Below are positions 1 through 12,751 of a DNA stretch of 64,000 nt, piece by piece. This DNA is from Ptiloglossa arizonensis (taxonomy: Eukaryota > Arthropoda > Insecta > Hymenoptera > Colletidae), in NCBI RefSeq assembly GCF_051014685.1, contig NC_135055.1, positions 4,154,001-4,218,000 of the forward strand, written 5' to 3'. The number at the start of each line of letters is the position of its first letter. Position 1 is the stretch's first letter. The position numbers were made by a program, and so were the translations under genes. The notes beneath the pieces were generated by a model that saw only the letters and a program-made list of their open reading frames with translations, made no database searches and was not told the origin of the DNA.

Positions 1-1434
1 GCGCGACGCCATTTCGAGCTACTTCCTTCCCGCGAGAACGATTCACCGTGTTTCAAAATCCACCCCCCCCACCCCCCCCCGCCCTCCCCGTGCTGCCCCC
101 AAAGCGACTCCCGCGTTCCCGCGCACAGTGGATATGTGTATTTTCATACAATTCCATTCGTGCGGGATTCCGCGAGATCTCTCTCTCTCTCATTGTCACG
201 GAGCACATTTGTAATTAAAGGTGCCATTAAGTGGGCTTTGATAGGGGAGGGCCCATGTTAACCAGTCGTCACAATGCCCGATGAATGTAAACAACGGGCC
301 AGGCTTTGTCGTCTAATTCGCGCCGTGGATGGGGCAATGGCCGTCACAAAAGACACATTTAGTTAAATGCAACGCGCGAGCTCGTGCGCCGCATTGTTTT
401 GATCCGGTTTGAGTGGGCACAATTAGATCACGCTACTAGTTTCGCCTCTCTCTACCCCCACTCTTCTGCTCTTCGCCAGTCCCCCACCCGTTTACGCGTA
501 GCCAGGACGGGGGGGGGGGCGATTGGCTTCGTGTAGCCGCGTAAACATCGGCCCGCCGGACACGGTGAGTTGGAGGGGAGGGGGGTGGCGGTGGTGCAGT
601 TTTAGCGTCGGTGCAGCGCGCGCGGTGGCGTGTCGCGAATCTCTTTTCATCGATCTGATGACCACCTCGTCCATTCGTGCGGTAAGTGGATAGGGCTGGG
701 TGGCCGGTGCCTTGTCGAAGAGCCAGCTACACCAGTTGGGGAGGGGGAGCGGGCAGCGGGGGAGAGAGGTGGGGTGTGGGGGGTGGGGAGTTTCGTTCAT
801 TTAATACCGGCGGGGCTTTTTTTCTTTCCCTTCTGCTGACCGCTAAACACGCGCGCGAGGACGCATCTCGAATCGGGTTCCCGATCGAAGTTTCTCCGCT
901 CCTTCTCATCCCTCGCTTCCTCACCACCCGCCTGTCCGACGAACGATTCTTCGGAGAAATCGAAACCAAGGTTGCTTAACCTTGTACGAGGGGAGACTAT
1001 GGTCGCGCGCTGTTGACGATAGTGGTTTGTGGAGGGGGGGGGGGGGGTTACGATGGTGGTGAAGGGTCGAAAAATTAAGGTATCACGAGGAAACACTTTA
1101 TTTCGAAGACGATCGTGCAATCGTATGAGGTACCATTTATCCATTAGCCTCGAAGTGAATACATTGTGCGAAGGTGATCGATTCCACGAATTTTTATGTA
1201 AAAACTTTATTAACCGTTTATCTGAAATAAAAGCGAGTCGTCTGAAATATGAAAAAAAACAAGCAAGTTTTATAACTCGCGTCATTGGGTGTGAAAATTT
1301 TTTTCGTTCAGTTTTATTTTTCGATTTTTCGTATCGGTTCGAAGTTGAACGCTGTTTCGTTCGTCCTATATTTTCACCGCAAATGGAACGATATGTTTTT
1401 GTTAAGCAACAGTGATCGCTTGTAAATACCAATA
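1..1434. other. Non-coding flank with GC island
   Basis: GC/CpG-rich to about 980, with C and G homopolymers (G11 at 509..519, G14 at 1034..1047), then AT-rich. Both strands carry open frames of 97-225 codons, but none resembles a known protein. Confidence 0.5.
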
Positions 1435-1838
1435 CAGGGTGTTTCGGGACAATTCTGCTCGTAGCACCGGACAAACGGGGTACTTGCCCCGGGCCCCGCT
1501 CTTAAGGGGTCTGCACTCATTGTTAGTTACTTCTACATTTGAACAAAAAGAAACATATCTAATTGTACCAACTGGGGCATTCAATTTCTTTTTCAACATA
1601 TTTTCGATTATATTATCCTTGTAGCTTAAAATTGCTAAATTTTGAGTTAAAAATTGCCGGAATTGAGATCTCCTAAAACGTAGTATCCCGGAAAAGATAG
1701 GTTTTCAAAGTACATTGGACACTGTAGCGATCAACACCTGGAAACTTTTTAATTAGAATAAGAAAAGGTAGCCTCGCATTCTCTACTTGCCCCGGGCCCC
1801 GAAATGCCTAATGACGATACTGTCTCGAAACGTCCCAG
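1435..1838. mobile_element. TA-flanked MITE-like DNA element (about 404 bp)
   Basis: Left end CAGGGTGTTTCGGGACA and right end (reverse complement) CTGGGACGTTTCGAGACA form an imperfect terminal inverted repeat, and both ends are flanked by TA. An 18-bp direct repeat (tacttgccccgggccccg) occurs inside at 1481..1498 and 1784..1801. There is no transposase frame. TA duplication and short length fit a non-autonomous Tc1/mariner-type element; family assignment is inference. Confidence 0.5.
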
Positions 1839-4800
1839 TAAAATTTCACCAGTAACAGGTAGCATGCCCAGAGATATCTCCAATTACCAAAGTTACAGAT
1901 TCTATTAGAATTAAACGCCTCGATAAGAACTCTGTGCTTAGAAAAGCACTTGCACCCAATCTCTCCTCCTTCATTCAGAGTCACCCCGTAACGACAAAAT
2001 CGTTAACAGTCGATCGAAGAGGCTGTCGACGTTCACCGAATTGATATTCAAACTTTTAATCTCGTGTCGAATCCCGTACATCCCTACAACCCTCCCCCCT
2101 TCCTTTCGAAAAATCGATCGAAACGTTCAGGGACAAGTACTGCAGCGCACGACCACGATGAGGAACCATTCTCCGCGCTAAATTTCGGTATCTTTGTCGA
2201 AACGCGACGTAATCGTTCCTTCGTCGGATTTAATCCAGCCGATTCAGTCCCCCATTCCCCCCTCTCCTCAACTGGAGCGCAATCTCCGTGGCCCGTGAAT
2301 ACCCCCGAGCAAGAAAAGAAGAAGCACCCGCGTGCAGGCAAGCGTTTACGCCAGGATTTCTGCCGCCACTGCTGCTGCTGCTGCTGGCTGCTCCTCTCTC
2401 TAATTGTCGGAGTCATTCGGTTCCTTTCAAAACGGAACAGATGCACCGACCTGTGTTCGAGAGACTGCCTTAGGGGGGGGGGGGAGCGGGACACTAGAGG
2501 GTACAACGGGGGGGATCCCGATGGTGGATGTCTCTTGGGGTTATTTTCAGTCGATTATCCGCCGAGCGTGGGGTCAATGCTGGTAGGCCTCACTCTGTTG
2601 AAGCAACGGAGTAGACGACCGGTCTATTAGTGGGTCTATGGAAGGGGGGAGGGGGCAGAAACGGGGGGACGACTTCATTTTCACGTCTTTGGGTCGCGTC
2701 GACGCGAGTCGACCCCCCCTCTCCCCAATCTACTCTCGTCCTCACTGGAGTCTCTTGTTTCCCGCGAGGATGCAGTCAGATTGTTTCGTCGGTGCTTCGT
2801 CATTGGTTGCGCGATCCTGACAAATTGACGCCGGGGCACGCGCCGCGCCTCTTTTGTGCCCGCAAAAGCGCATCGAACGCTATTCTTTTTGTTTACTTCG
2901 AAGCGACGCTTTAACGGGGGGGAAATCATTTTCGCGAAAGGGTAGAGTACTGGCGATTGTTCTGACCGGTTTGGAAATAAAGTTCGGCCGTTGGTTACTA
3001 GTCTGAACGGTAGTTCTTTTCGGAAGGTTGGTGGGGGGGAAAAGGTGCACGAGGTGTTCTGTAAAATTATGGTGCGACCAGTAGGGGGATAATTCTCTGT
3101 GACCAAATGAGTCGAAAATGTGGAATGAAATTTTTTCTTGTATGGATTTTTTTTTTACTCGAAGACTCATCGTCGTACGATTCGTAAGTCGTTTACAAGG
3201 AGCGTTAACATAGTGCATAATGTTGATTCCTTATCAGTGTTTGGGTACTGTTCTTTATCTTCGTCTGCTTCGAGTGGATTTGCAAATGAAAATAAAGACG
3301 CGTAATATTCGAAACGATGTTGAATAAATCATTACGCAAATTTCAAACGCATTTTGCGCCTTCGATTCTTCGAATGCCAGAACAATTCTTGCCTTTCACT
3401 GTCAAAGGCATCGGTTATCTTTAGAATAAATTTTTGATTTGATAATTGATGAATAAATTTTATTCTACGTTTTGATTTCTTTTTCACGTAGAATCACTCT
3501 CGTTTCAGTCGTACTACAATTACTAGGATACCGTGTACGAAGTAGGTTGATACTAAGTTGAGGTTAGGTTCTAATAACAGCGTTTTCGCTATGACGAAGA
3601 TTAGGTTTTAACGACAATGTTTCAGCTGCACCTCTACTCGCGTGCTTTGACTCATATTTACATCATGGTATACTCTTGTACTTGCGTAATAAAGTAATAT
3701 AAACAAATATTCGAGTTCCTCGAACGTATTCAAACAGCTGCAAATGGAGTTACAAATACGATCACCAGAGGGCTAACAATTAAAAGATCGGTTGGTGTTT
3801 CCAGCGAGTATTTCTCTTTTAATGATAAATTAAAATTTCTAATTAAAGTTTCTATTAGTGAGTTCTTTCTTGTATTCGAATTGAAAATTAATAGTCAAAT
3901 CAATTCGTGCACTGTATATATATAAAGTTATATACATGTAATAGAGACCTATATTTTTCATTTAACAGTACATATATTTATAATGATAAATACAAATATA
4001 CATCTTTTCCTAATTAATGTAAAGTCTGCCCCTCTTAATCTAATAAAATGTTAATACATGCACCAGTATGTACATACGTGCTTCGTGTGTACCCCGATTT
4101 ACGTCGACTACTCTGAGACCGATTAGTATGTAAGTTCGGGAGATAATTCTATCGTATTTTTCTAATTTATTTAGTTTTCTAACTCGCAATCACCGAGCAT
4201 AATTTTATCTTTAACCCTCGAACGTGCTTTCACGAGTCAATTTCTCATCCGAGGAATTACTTTCTTTGTTTCGTACGCGGTATGTTCTATTTCGTGTACC
4301 TAAGCGCCCCTAAAACGCGATTCGCGCGACACTCTGATAAGCGAATGCCCCGGCCGATTAAGGGAATATTGTCCGAAGCAAAGCGAGTAGACATGGCCGT
4401 TGCATGAACCGTGCAAAGGTGGAGCAGTTGTATCTTATCTCGCGTTTAATCAACATCGTTGACCCCAACTGCGACGCTCCTAAGCTTCAGTAATTACTTA
4501 GATGGACGTGTCCAAACCTTTGACACGACCGCCCCTCGCCAGCGGGAAATAAAATGCGTCCATGCGTGTTGTTCGATGCTCGCGATATAAAGAAGTTTAA
4601 GATCCGTTTGATTCCACGAGTAATTAATACGAGAACTTTTCTTTTTCCTTTTTGTTTGTAACGACTTTATTTATCCATAAGGAAGAGAGAAAGATTGTAT
4701 ATAAATTCGAATGAAGGGGAGTTGTTGTTTTGCAATCGAAATTTCGATTTGCATCGAATTGAAAATTATGAGACGTATGAAAAAATGCTGCTAACAATAA

Positions 4801-6048
4801 ATATAGACAGAAGGTACAGATCTAGTATTGCAAGAGAGGGATGTCTTTATTCTCTTTATTATTCTCTATAAGAAAAGTATTGGAACATTTGGGTCGAAAA
4901 TTGATTATCTTAGAAGATATTTGTTATTTATTGAATACGCAAATCGTCTTCAAATTACAAATCTTCCAACTTTTTAACAAAGAAGAAATATTGCTCTGTT
5001 TAATTCTTCGATAACTGTTCTAAATTGGACTTTATAAAAAAAAACACTTCACAAGGATTTGCTTTCTTTTGCGCTTACAAGGATATTGGAGAAAAGGGTG
5101 CCGTTCAAAAGAACAATGATCACTTTAAATTCTCATAAAAGAATAATTTTGGAAAAATAATAACGCTACCCTTACACGTGCCCCTTCAAACGATGCAATT
5201 TTGTCTCCTAGTGTTTCTTCGTAGAACCATAAATAACGGAGATATTTAAGCGTTTCCATTTAAATGGTTTACCCTGTATAATGGTCGGAGTAACATTACT
5301 TGTTCTGTCCAATAAAGTTTTTCATTCGTCAACGTGTGACGTGGAACGAAAGTTGCTGTTGCTGATACAGAGGACGACCGATAATCGCGACTGCCGCGGG
5401 TCGAGCAATTAGCTCGCGATTGGTGCATCGGGACGCGACGAGAAAGGGAATAATACGAAACGAGAACGCGTATGATTAATATTGTACGAGCACCGTTATC
5501 GAAGTTTCAGTTATACCCTGGTACACAGAGGTAAATTAAAATATGTATCTCTTAATTTATTTTCCGTGATTGCGTCGTTCGTTGCGAAATTAACCACGTT
5601 AAGTGAGAACGCGTTGATAAATTTCACGTACCCAAAATGGGGTACAGAGAAATACAGGGAGGGGAGGGGAAGACCTGTAAATTGACGGTACAAACTGTAA
5701 TACGGTAATTATACGCGAGAAAATTAAACGAAAATATAAAATAAAATTTCGTCGTATTTCATTTTTGAGAAAAACGACTTTGAATAATTTCTTGGGAGAG
5801 GAGCACAATGGTACGTAACAAAATGGCCGATATTTTCAACAATTTTTCCGGTCGACTATGTCAGAAGTATGATAACGAAATAAACTTTTTAAAAAATAAA
5901 GGTTTCCTCGCGTACCGATTCGTCGCTAAAATTAATATAAACAGAAATACTAGTTGTGTACAACGAAATTCTTCTCGTCGAGTATTATGGGGAGAAAGAA
6001 AGATCAGTACTGGGTTCAGGGAAACATAGTACCATCAGTAAGTAGAAC
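1839..6048. other. Non-coding stretch
   Basis: A GC island lies at about 2060-2900 with G12 at 2473..2484; AT-rich sequence follows to 6 kb. A tgtataat-type DNA element end may lie at about 5271 (accctgtata), but no partner end was found. No gene recognised. Confidence 0.5.
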
Positions 6049-6551
6049 GTGGACAGTGTCGAGTAATTTTCTCTTATTGCTGGTGGTAATCCTTGCGAGG
6101 ATCGATTAAAATGTCTGATCAAGCACAAGTCACGATTCCTTTCAGGATGGAAGGACCCAACTAATAGTCAAAGTCGTCTTTTTCGAAAACAACGGTTTGA
6201 TACGAAAAATGTTATTTTTTATTTTCGATTCCTTCTTTTACGCAAAGTAGCCATATTGCCGCAGATTTTGATAAAATTTTGCTGTATAGAAATTTGTTTG
6301 CTAAAATGCAGAGCGTAAAGAGCGATTCAAAGGTACATGTCCATACTTCAGGGGACGAATCTACACACCAAGACGAGTAAAAATTGTTCTGCGACCGTAT
6401 ACCCTATGTACCCTAGTTTTCGAGTTATGGACGACTGAAGACAATGTTCAAAGTATCCAACAACGTACTGTGCAGAGCTGAGAAGTTAACCTTTGGAAGA
6501 AATTGAGGCTTTCATCTGGTCGATAAGTAAAAATTGTTCGACACTGTCCAC
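6049..6551. mobile_element. Non-autonomous DNA element with about 27-bp inverted ends
   Basis: The left end GTGGACAGTGTCGAGTAATT and the reverse complement of the right end GTGGACAGTGTCGAACAATT match at nearly every base, and similarity continues a few bases further in. The span is about 503 bp, AT-rich, with no long frame. No clean target duplication was seen. A diverged inverted copy of its internal segment (6331..6438) lies just outside at 6631..6724, so the locus is probably a cluster of related insertions. Confidence 0.5.
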
Positions 6552-6630
6552 ATTCCTCTTCAGAACGTATTTTGCTAATTCAGCTCCAAAATGTCAATTG
6601 TTGTTTTTTGTTACAATTTGAACATTTTCT

Positions 6631-6724
6631 TCGAGCATTCATAACTCAAACACCAAGGTATACAAGACACTTTACTTATCTTACTACGTAGATTTACCCT
6701 CTGAAGTATGAACATGTTTGAACC
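6631..6724. repeat. Inverted diverged copy of 6331..6438
   Basis: The reverse complement of 6331..6438 aligns with this segment over about 100 bp, sharing blocks such as ATAACTC, GTAGATT and CTGAAGTATG-ACATGT. It lies outside the inverted ends of the neighbouring element, which suggests a second partial copy of the same family. Confidence 0.5.
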
Positions 6725-9700
6725 ATTCTGTATACCTTGTCCATCTTGAGCAATGACAAGGTCTATCCTATTCTTTTGTTCTACCGTATACTCTTTCGAT
6801 AACAAGGTTCTTACTGTTATTCAATTGTCATTATTATCGTCTTGCGAGTGTGTTCTCACAATGGTGACGCGAAGAGCCTCGAAACTCTGGCAACGAAGCG
6901 TCGTGGCGATCAATTCACGATTGCCAAGCATTGGTGGCTGATCGAGGAACAGACTTGACGGCTAAGTATTAGCTTAGATAGGGGCACCTGTCTATTAGCC
7001 CTCGGTATCCTCGGTATCGGAGTTGTTGATCCTTTTCTGGACCTCGGGCGAGTGCTTCGTTAATTAATCTGGCAGCAACGAGACTCGCCGGCTCAAAGGC
7101 ACCCTTTTTCGCCCCGGTTCATCCATCCATTTACTTGCTGCGTGCGATCTCTGTCCGTCGCGCTTCAGGACGAACACTGGAGACAACGACGGACCAGATA
7201 ATTATAGTTATACGGGGTGTTCCGCTGGAAACAGGCCACCGTTCATATCTTCCCTATTTCAACACTTTGCCGACCGTGAACATTAACGTGGTTCGGCTCG
7301 AGCCTGTGTAACCTCCCCTAATGTGAAGGTAACACGAGGTATCAGGTGGTACATCGTTATTAAAAATATATGCATTTGTCTTTCGGATAAATTAACTCAC
7401 TCGAATCGTTTGACGTTCATATGCCACTACGAGACCTTCAAATCGTACAATGACAACAACCCACAGTGTTTCAGCGCACTATACAAAGTGACGCGTTTAA
7501 ATCGATCCACTCGAGTATCTTCGAGACTGTTGATGCTGTTGAAAAATATTTCGGATAATAGCGTGTATAATATTTTCTATGTGTAGTGGATATTAAAGGT
7601 TACTTTTGTTTTTTGAAATGGAGTCATTTTGCAATGTACCGATCGACGAAGCTTGTTAATTCTTAGATAAAAGTAGTAAGACTTACGGTGATCGTTTAAA
7701 TTATCGTCTCAAACAGTTTTTGGTAACATCAACGGTTTCGAAGATATTGAAATGGATCGTCATGTATAAATATGCATGCAAAATTTTAACGGGGTATATT
7801 CACTGTGCAATTTTTTATAGTTTTTTAAAAGTCTGTGCGTGTTTTTGGCTTCCTACGGGTTATTTCAATGCGAACATTAGTGTTACCATGGAGCATTTAA
7901 GTATGATGATCGACGATAGGCGCTAATACTTCACTTCATAGGTACGTCTCTGTCTAGAAGTATCAGGACGCTTATAGAAAGTGAATCAAAAACTATTGTG
8001 GACTTGGGAAGGAATATTTCTCCGTTTAATATTTTCAGAGAACTATGTAGGTAACTATTAAGCGTGGACGTATTGCAAAGAAATATTAAGTGGTTACGTC
8101 GCTTTTGCAATGAGGAAAAAATCGAAATTTTATTTACTTAAAATTTCGATTTTTCGAAACGTTAAAAATAATACAAACAGGGTCCTATTGAAAAGTTGCG
8201 TTATCGACGAAAATACAACGTTTATAATGAGAACCGTTCTCACTTCTTGTTTTCAAAAATTATCGAATGCCCTAATACTTACGGATGGGGTTCTATATAG
8301 GGTGGTTCGTAATCTTGCGAAATACGATCATGAATAATTATCCCTATTTACATTCACAAAGATTGTAGAATTCAAAAAAAAATTATTCTCTCTCTCTCTC
8401 AAAGCTTTCTGGACGGTTTCCCTTTCGAAAAAAATGTCTCCTGTACTTTTGTCCCGCGATCCAGGAACGGTAATCTCATCCACGCACAGTGTAACGTGGT
8501 TTCCGATGTAAAGTAAAATTTTCGACGCCACTCACTAGCAACCGATACGCCTGTCGACGAATCAACGACGAATCCCACGAAACGGGATACCCGTCTTCGA
8601 CGAGAAAGGAACGAAATCTATCCCGACGTGCTCGAATGCCACATTTCGGGCAATCAGAGTCCAATTTGGTTCGCAAAATTGCCACCGATACCCTTAAAAT
8701 AATCAAAATCCAAGTCGAAAACATGTTTCGCGATCCGAGAGTACACGAATCCGGGGTTTAATTATCGCCGCGGCGGATGCTTTCATCGTGGGACAAAAAC
8801 CGGCGCGGGCAGATCCCGAATGTACGAATGTACGCGTGCATTAAAAAAAAAAAAAAAAAGAAACAAAACGATAGAAGAAGGATCTGGAAAAAATTCTCGA
8901 TTTAATTAGCGCGTTGAAACGCGGAGCCGGTGATCAGCGCGATATTTCGCGAAATCGACCGAAGCCGCAAGAACGCCGATTGAAATTTCGGTCGAAAGGG
9001 TTGATTAGCGTCCGCTTTTCTCCCTCCCCCCACTCTATCCCGCTCCCGCCCCCTTTCCCCCCTCCCTCTTCCGCATTTAGACCCACCCAGCGGGCGCAAC
9101 GTGAATTGTAATACGATCGGGGCATTGTGCGCGCCCCCGACATATGCGACTACCCGCCTGACGCATATCGCGCGCGTTGCTGCGCCCGAGCAGTGTATAG
9201 TACACTACCGACGCGAGCGAAAAACCGGTGAAACGAGGAGCGATGTACTTTTGGTAGGAAGGAACAGCGAGCGTGTGCCGCTTGTTATTTCGAACAATGC
9301 TTCCACTTCACGACAAAGCGCCGGGGAAATCGTGGAGCGCGCGGCGGAGGAAATCGCGAAATTGCGAAAAAATTTTTTTCAAACGCAATTCCGCGGGCGC
9401 GCTGTCGGCAAGTCGGAGAACAAAGAAAAATCGTTCCTCGGCGAGGGGATAATGCGCAACGTTAGAACGGGGGAGGGGGAATGGGTACAGGGGGCGGGGG
9501 GAGGAGAAGGAGTAAATAAAAATACACGTCGGGAGCACGACTCCCGTCGATTTGTTTGTTTCTTTTTTTTTTTTTTTCGTTTCTGTGCGCGTTTATTCCA
9601 TAACAATTTGAACGTTCCGAGAATCTTCTGGTATTTGCGTATGTTTTGACAAAGAGGGAAAAAAATCGACCGAGTTGGATCGGTGTAATTTTTTTTTTTT

Positions 9701-9754
9701 TTTTGGACGATTTTGTGTATTGTTGATTTTAGCTTTGTGGGCGGAAGAAGCGTG
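6725..9754. other. Non-coding stretch
   Basis: AT-rich to about 8.75 kb, then a GC island at 8.9-9.55 kb with poly-pyrimidine and poly-T tracts. A17 run near 8845. No gene recognised. Confidence 0.5.
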
Positions 9755-10140
9755 GGGAATGATTTTAGGTCGATCGTGGATCGTTGTTTCTCAAAGGGGG
9801 TCGAAACTAGGTGGAAGTTTGGTTTATGGTTAAGGGTGAAAACTACGTTTAAGGTTGTGGGTGAGGTGGGTACCTGTTTGGTTAAATGTATCTCAGAAAC
9901 TAGTCAAGATAGAAATTAAATTTGTAGTATGAAAAAAGTTGGATTTAGTTGATAATTTTAGTTCGATCGTGAATCGTTGTTTCTCGAAGGGGGTCGAAAC
10001 TAGGAGGAAGCTTGGTTAATGGTTAAGGATGAAAACTACGTTTAAGGTTATGAGTGAGGTGGGTACCTGTTTGGTTAACTGTATCTCAGAAACTAGTCAA
10101 GATAGAGATTAAATTTATAATATGAAAAACGTTCGGTTTT
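9755..10140. repeat. Direct tandem duplication, 193-bp spacing
   Basis: Two adjacent copies share cgatcgtg-atcgttgtttc, gggggtcgaaactagg, gaaaactacgtttaagg and ggtgggtacctgtttggtta, starting at 9771 and 9964. Similarity is high, so the duplication is fairly recent. No ORF is preserved between copies. Confidence 0.85.
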
Positions 10141-11494
10141 TGAGAATTACAGCGAGTCATAGGTGTCGCCGCTGTAGCCAATCGGATGTGACAGTGGCTC
10201 GAGAATATACGTTGAATCGAGGCAGTCTTAAGTAGCACAATTAGAATATTATACTTTGTTTCTTCAAAAATGTGCTCTGTGTCAATGGTAATACCGTGAT
10301 ATGCAATTTGAGTGTGTCTGCTCAAACGTTAATAATTTTTGTTTGTATCTTGATTCTTTTACTGTCTCCCGTGATCTCAGGTTACACTGATACAGTAATC
10401 GCTACCAATAATCAAAATTTGATCATAACAGGCGGATTATTTTTAACTAATTTCATACAGTGTATTTTGAAACCGATTATAATAATACCTCGTTGTAACA
10501 TTATCCGTGATTATGATAACCAAATTCCACGGTAATCGTAATTGGAACGAGTCGGTTCCTCGTTCCATAAAATTTACTTTTCAGCGTATACGTTACGTTC
10601 GGTAACAACCATTCGATTACTTTCGTGCTCCGCTCCTCGCAAAACCCGCGAACGCGTTAACATGCCCCCGTACGATTTGCATTTCCGACCACGTACGAGC
10701 GGTGGGGGTGCCCGAAAGTCGAAGCCCGCAAGAAGATTGACGCGCTCGTGAGGCTGGAAATAAAAGGTAGAGAGGAAAAAAGGCGGCGAAGGGGGGCTTA
10801 TACCGCGCTGCCAGATCAAATTGCTTTTTACAGCGGACGGTCGCGAGATATCGAACGTGTGCCGTGCGCGCACGTGTGCGTGCGTCCGGGCACGCATAAG
10901 AAGACGCGTAACGGCGGTATACTGGACTCGTCGTTCGCGTCCCCGTCGTTGGCGCTCGTGTAGGTACATATGCACACGCGCTCACTCGACGTGGAACGTC
11001 GGGAGGCGCATGATGCGTGTGGGGCGCGGCGCACAGGAATAAAAGAGCAAGCGAAAAAGGGAGCCTCTTTTTAATCTAGCGACGATTCGCAACCCCCGGC
11101 TCCTTTTATAGTTACGCGCTTAGTGCTTATACCCATTGACTCTCTCCTCTCTTGCTCCCGCTTTCTCCGTGCCCGGTTTCTCTTTGTCGTCGTGTCGGAG
11201 CCCGGTCGCTTCTGTGACCGAGGGGGCCCCGGAACCAGTCACCCCCACCATCTTCCGCGACCCCCTCCACCGCCCACCTCGGACCTTTCTACACGTCCCG
11301 ATCCGTCGGGACGAACGACGATCGTACTACTTCGCTGTCGGACCGCGCTGCCTCCACTTGTTTCGCATTTTCACCGGGTGTTCTTCTTTTTTTTTCACGT
11401 GCCTGGCGGAGGGGTCGCGCGACGTTTCGGCAAGCGTTGTGCAACGTGCACGCACGATTTGCCGGATGCACGGGGGTTGAGGTTAAACACTGGC
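10141..11494. other. Non-coding stretch with CpG-rich island
   Basis: The 10.55-11.5 kb part is CpG-rich with several overlapping open frames on both strands, typical of GC-rich non-coding DNA. No splice or domain evidence for a gene. Confidence 0.45.
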
Positions 11495-11950
11495 TCGTGT
11501 TTTTTTTTCCGCGAACGTTGATATTTTCTTCCCCACGGAAATTGTTCCCGAAGTAGCGTTAGAAAATTTGTTAGAAAATACATGTACTACTTATTGTACT
11601 GTGTAATAGTGTAAAATACATGTACTGTTGTACTGTGTCATTTGTTTGTAATTCGTCTAAAGTTATGGGTAGATTACACTCGTTGAGAAACCTCGAAGAA
11701 GAAAATATAAATATATATAATTAATTACATATAAACGGGGTGGTGGTTCTTTTTCCGTGAACATTGGAACATTCTTGTCCCCGGAAGTTGTTTCCAAAAT
11801 AGCGTTAGAAAATTTGTACGCATTTACTACTTGTCTTTAATTCCACCAGGGTTGCGAACAGCTCACACACGTTGAGAAACCTCAAAGCAGAAAATTGCAG
11901 CGTATCGGGTATAACGATTTTCATATAATTAGATATAAGCGGGGAGTATC
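11495..11950. repeat. Diverged tandem duplication, unit about 246 bp
   Basis: Shared landmarks: ccg-gaac-ttg at 11509 and 11755, tagcgttagaaaatttgt, cgttgagaaacctc and ata-aagcgggg-type sequence near the end of each unit. The first copy has an extra internal duplication of atacatgtact. AT-rich and non-coding. Confidence 0.75.
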
Positions 11951-12686
11951 GTCTGTGGCGAGATCCCTTCAATCACAACATAATCAAGTGCACAACTCGT
12001 GAAAACGTGGACGGAAAAAATTTCGTTACATATTTTCAGCCCCATTATTTCGCCACCTAGAATCACCCCCTTCTTGGTCGTATAGCTAATACTGATACAC
12101 CCTATATAAAATACCCCAACTTCTCGGTTATAAAAAAATCCTCAAATCTCATCCTTCCCGACCTTTCAAACTCCTTCGGAGCGAAGTTTTGCGTTCCGAA
12201 ATTCCATTACAATAAAACTTCCTACTTTGCCCCCCTCCCCCCGAAAAAACCCTTCAAGCCCTCCGTCCAATCCGCACGCGTCGGCTAAGATTTACCTTAC
12301 AATCACCCTCCGGCGCAACATGCCCCCACGATCAACTCCTCGAGTTCAACTTCCTCCTATCGCGCCTCTCCCCAGAAATTTCTCCAATTTCGCGTTTCCC
12401 CCTCCCCAGGACGACTCGGCTAACGAGCTTCTGATCGCGAGGATCGCGGTCAGGGTGTGGTCGCGGAAACCAGCTTCGCACGAGAAGGTACAGGGGGGGG
12501 GAGGGGTGGGGGCGTGCGTCGCGATAGATTTTCCAAAAAATTATTCCATTAGAGTAATTGTCCAGGTCCTGCGGAGGCAGGTAATAATGGTCACGAAACG
12601 ATCGCGTTCGCGATAATGGCGGCCATAAATTGACCGTGTCCGCGGAGCGGCGTCATCTGCCGGTAGCCTGGCCTTGTTTCGCTCTT

Positions 12687-12689
<3 letters not shown>

Positions 12690-12746
<57 letters not shown>
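12690..12746. repeat. (TC)n microsatellite
   Basis: Perfect TC dinucleotide run of about 57 bp followed by a T-rich tract. Confidence 0.97.

Positions 12747-12751
<5 letters not shown>

Noticed and set aside
797..1474. 225-codon minus-strand open frame
   Set aside because: Overlaps an equally open plus-strand frame, spans a GC-to-AT composition shift and a homopolymer, and matches no known family by eye.
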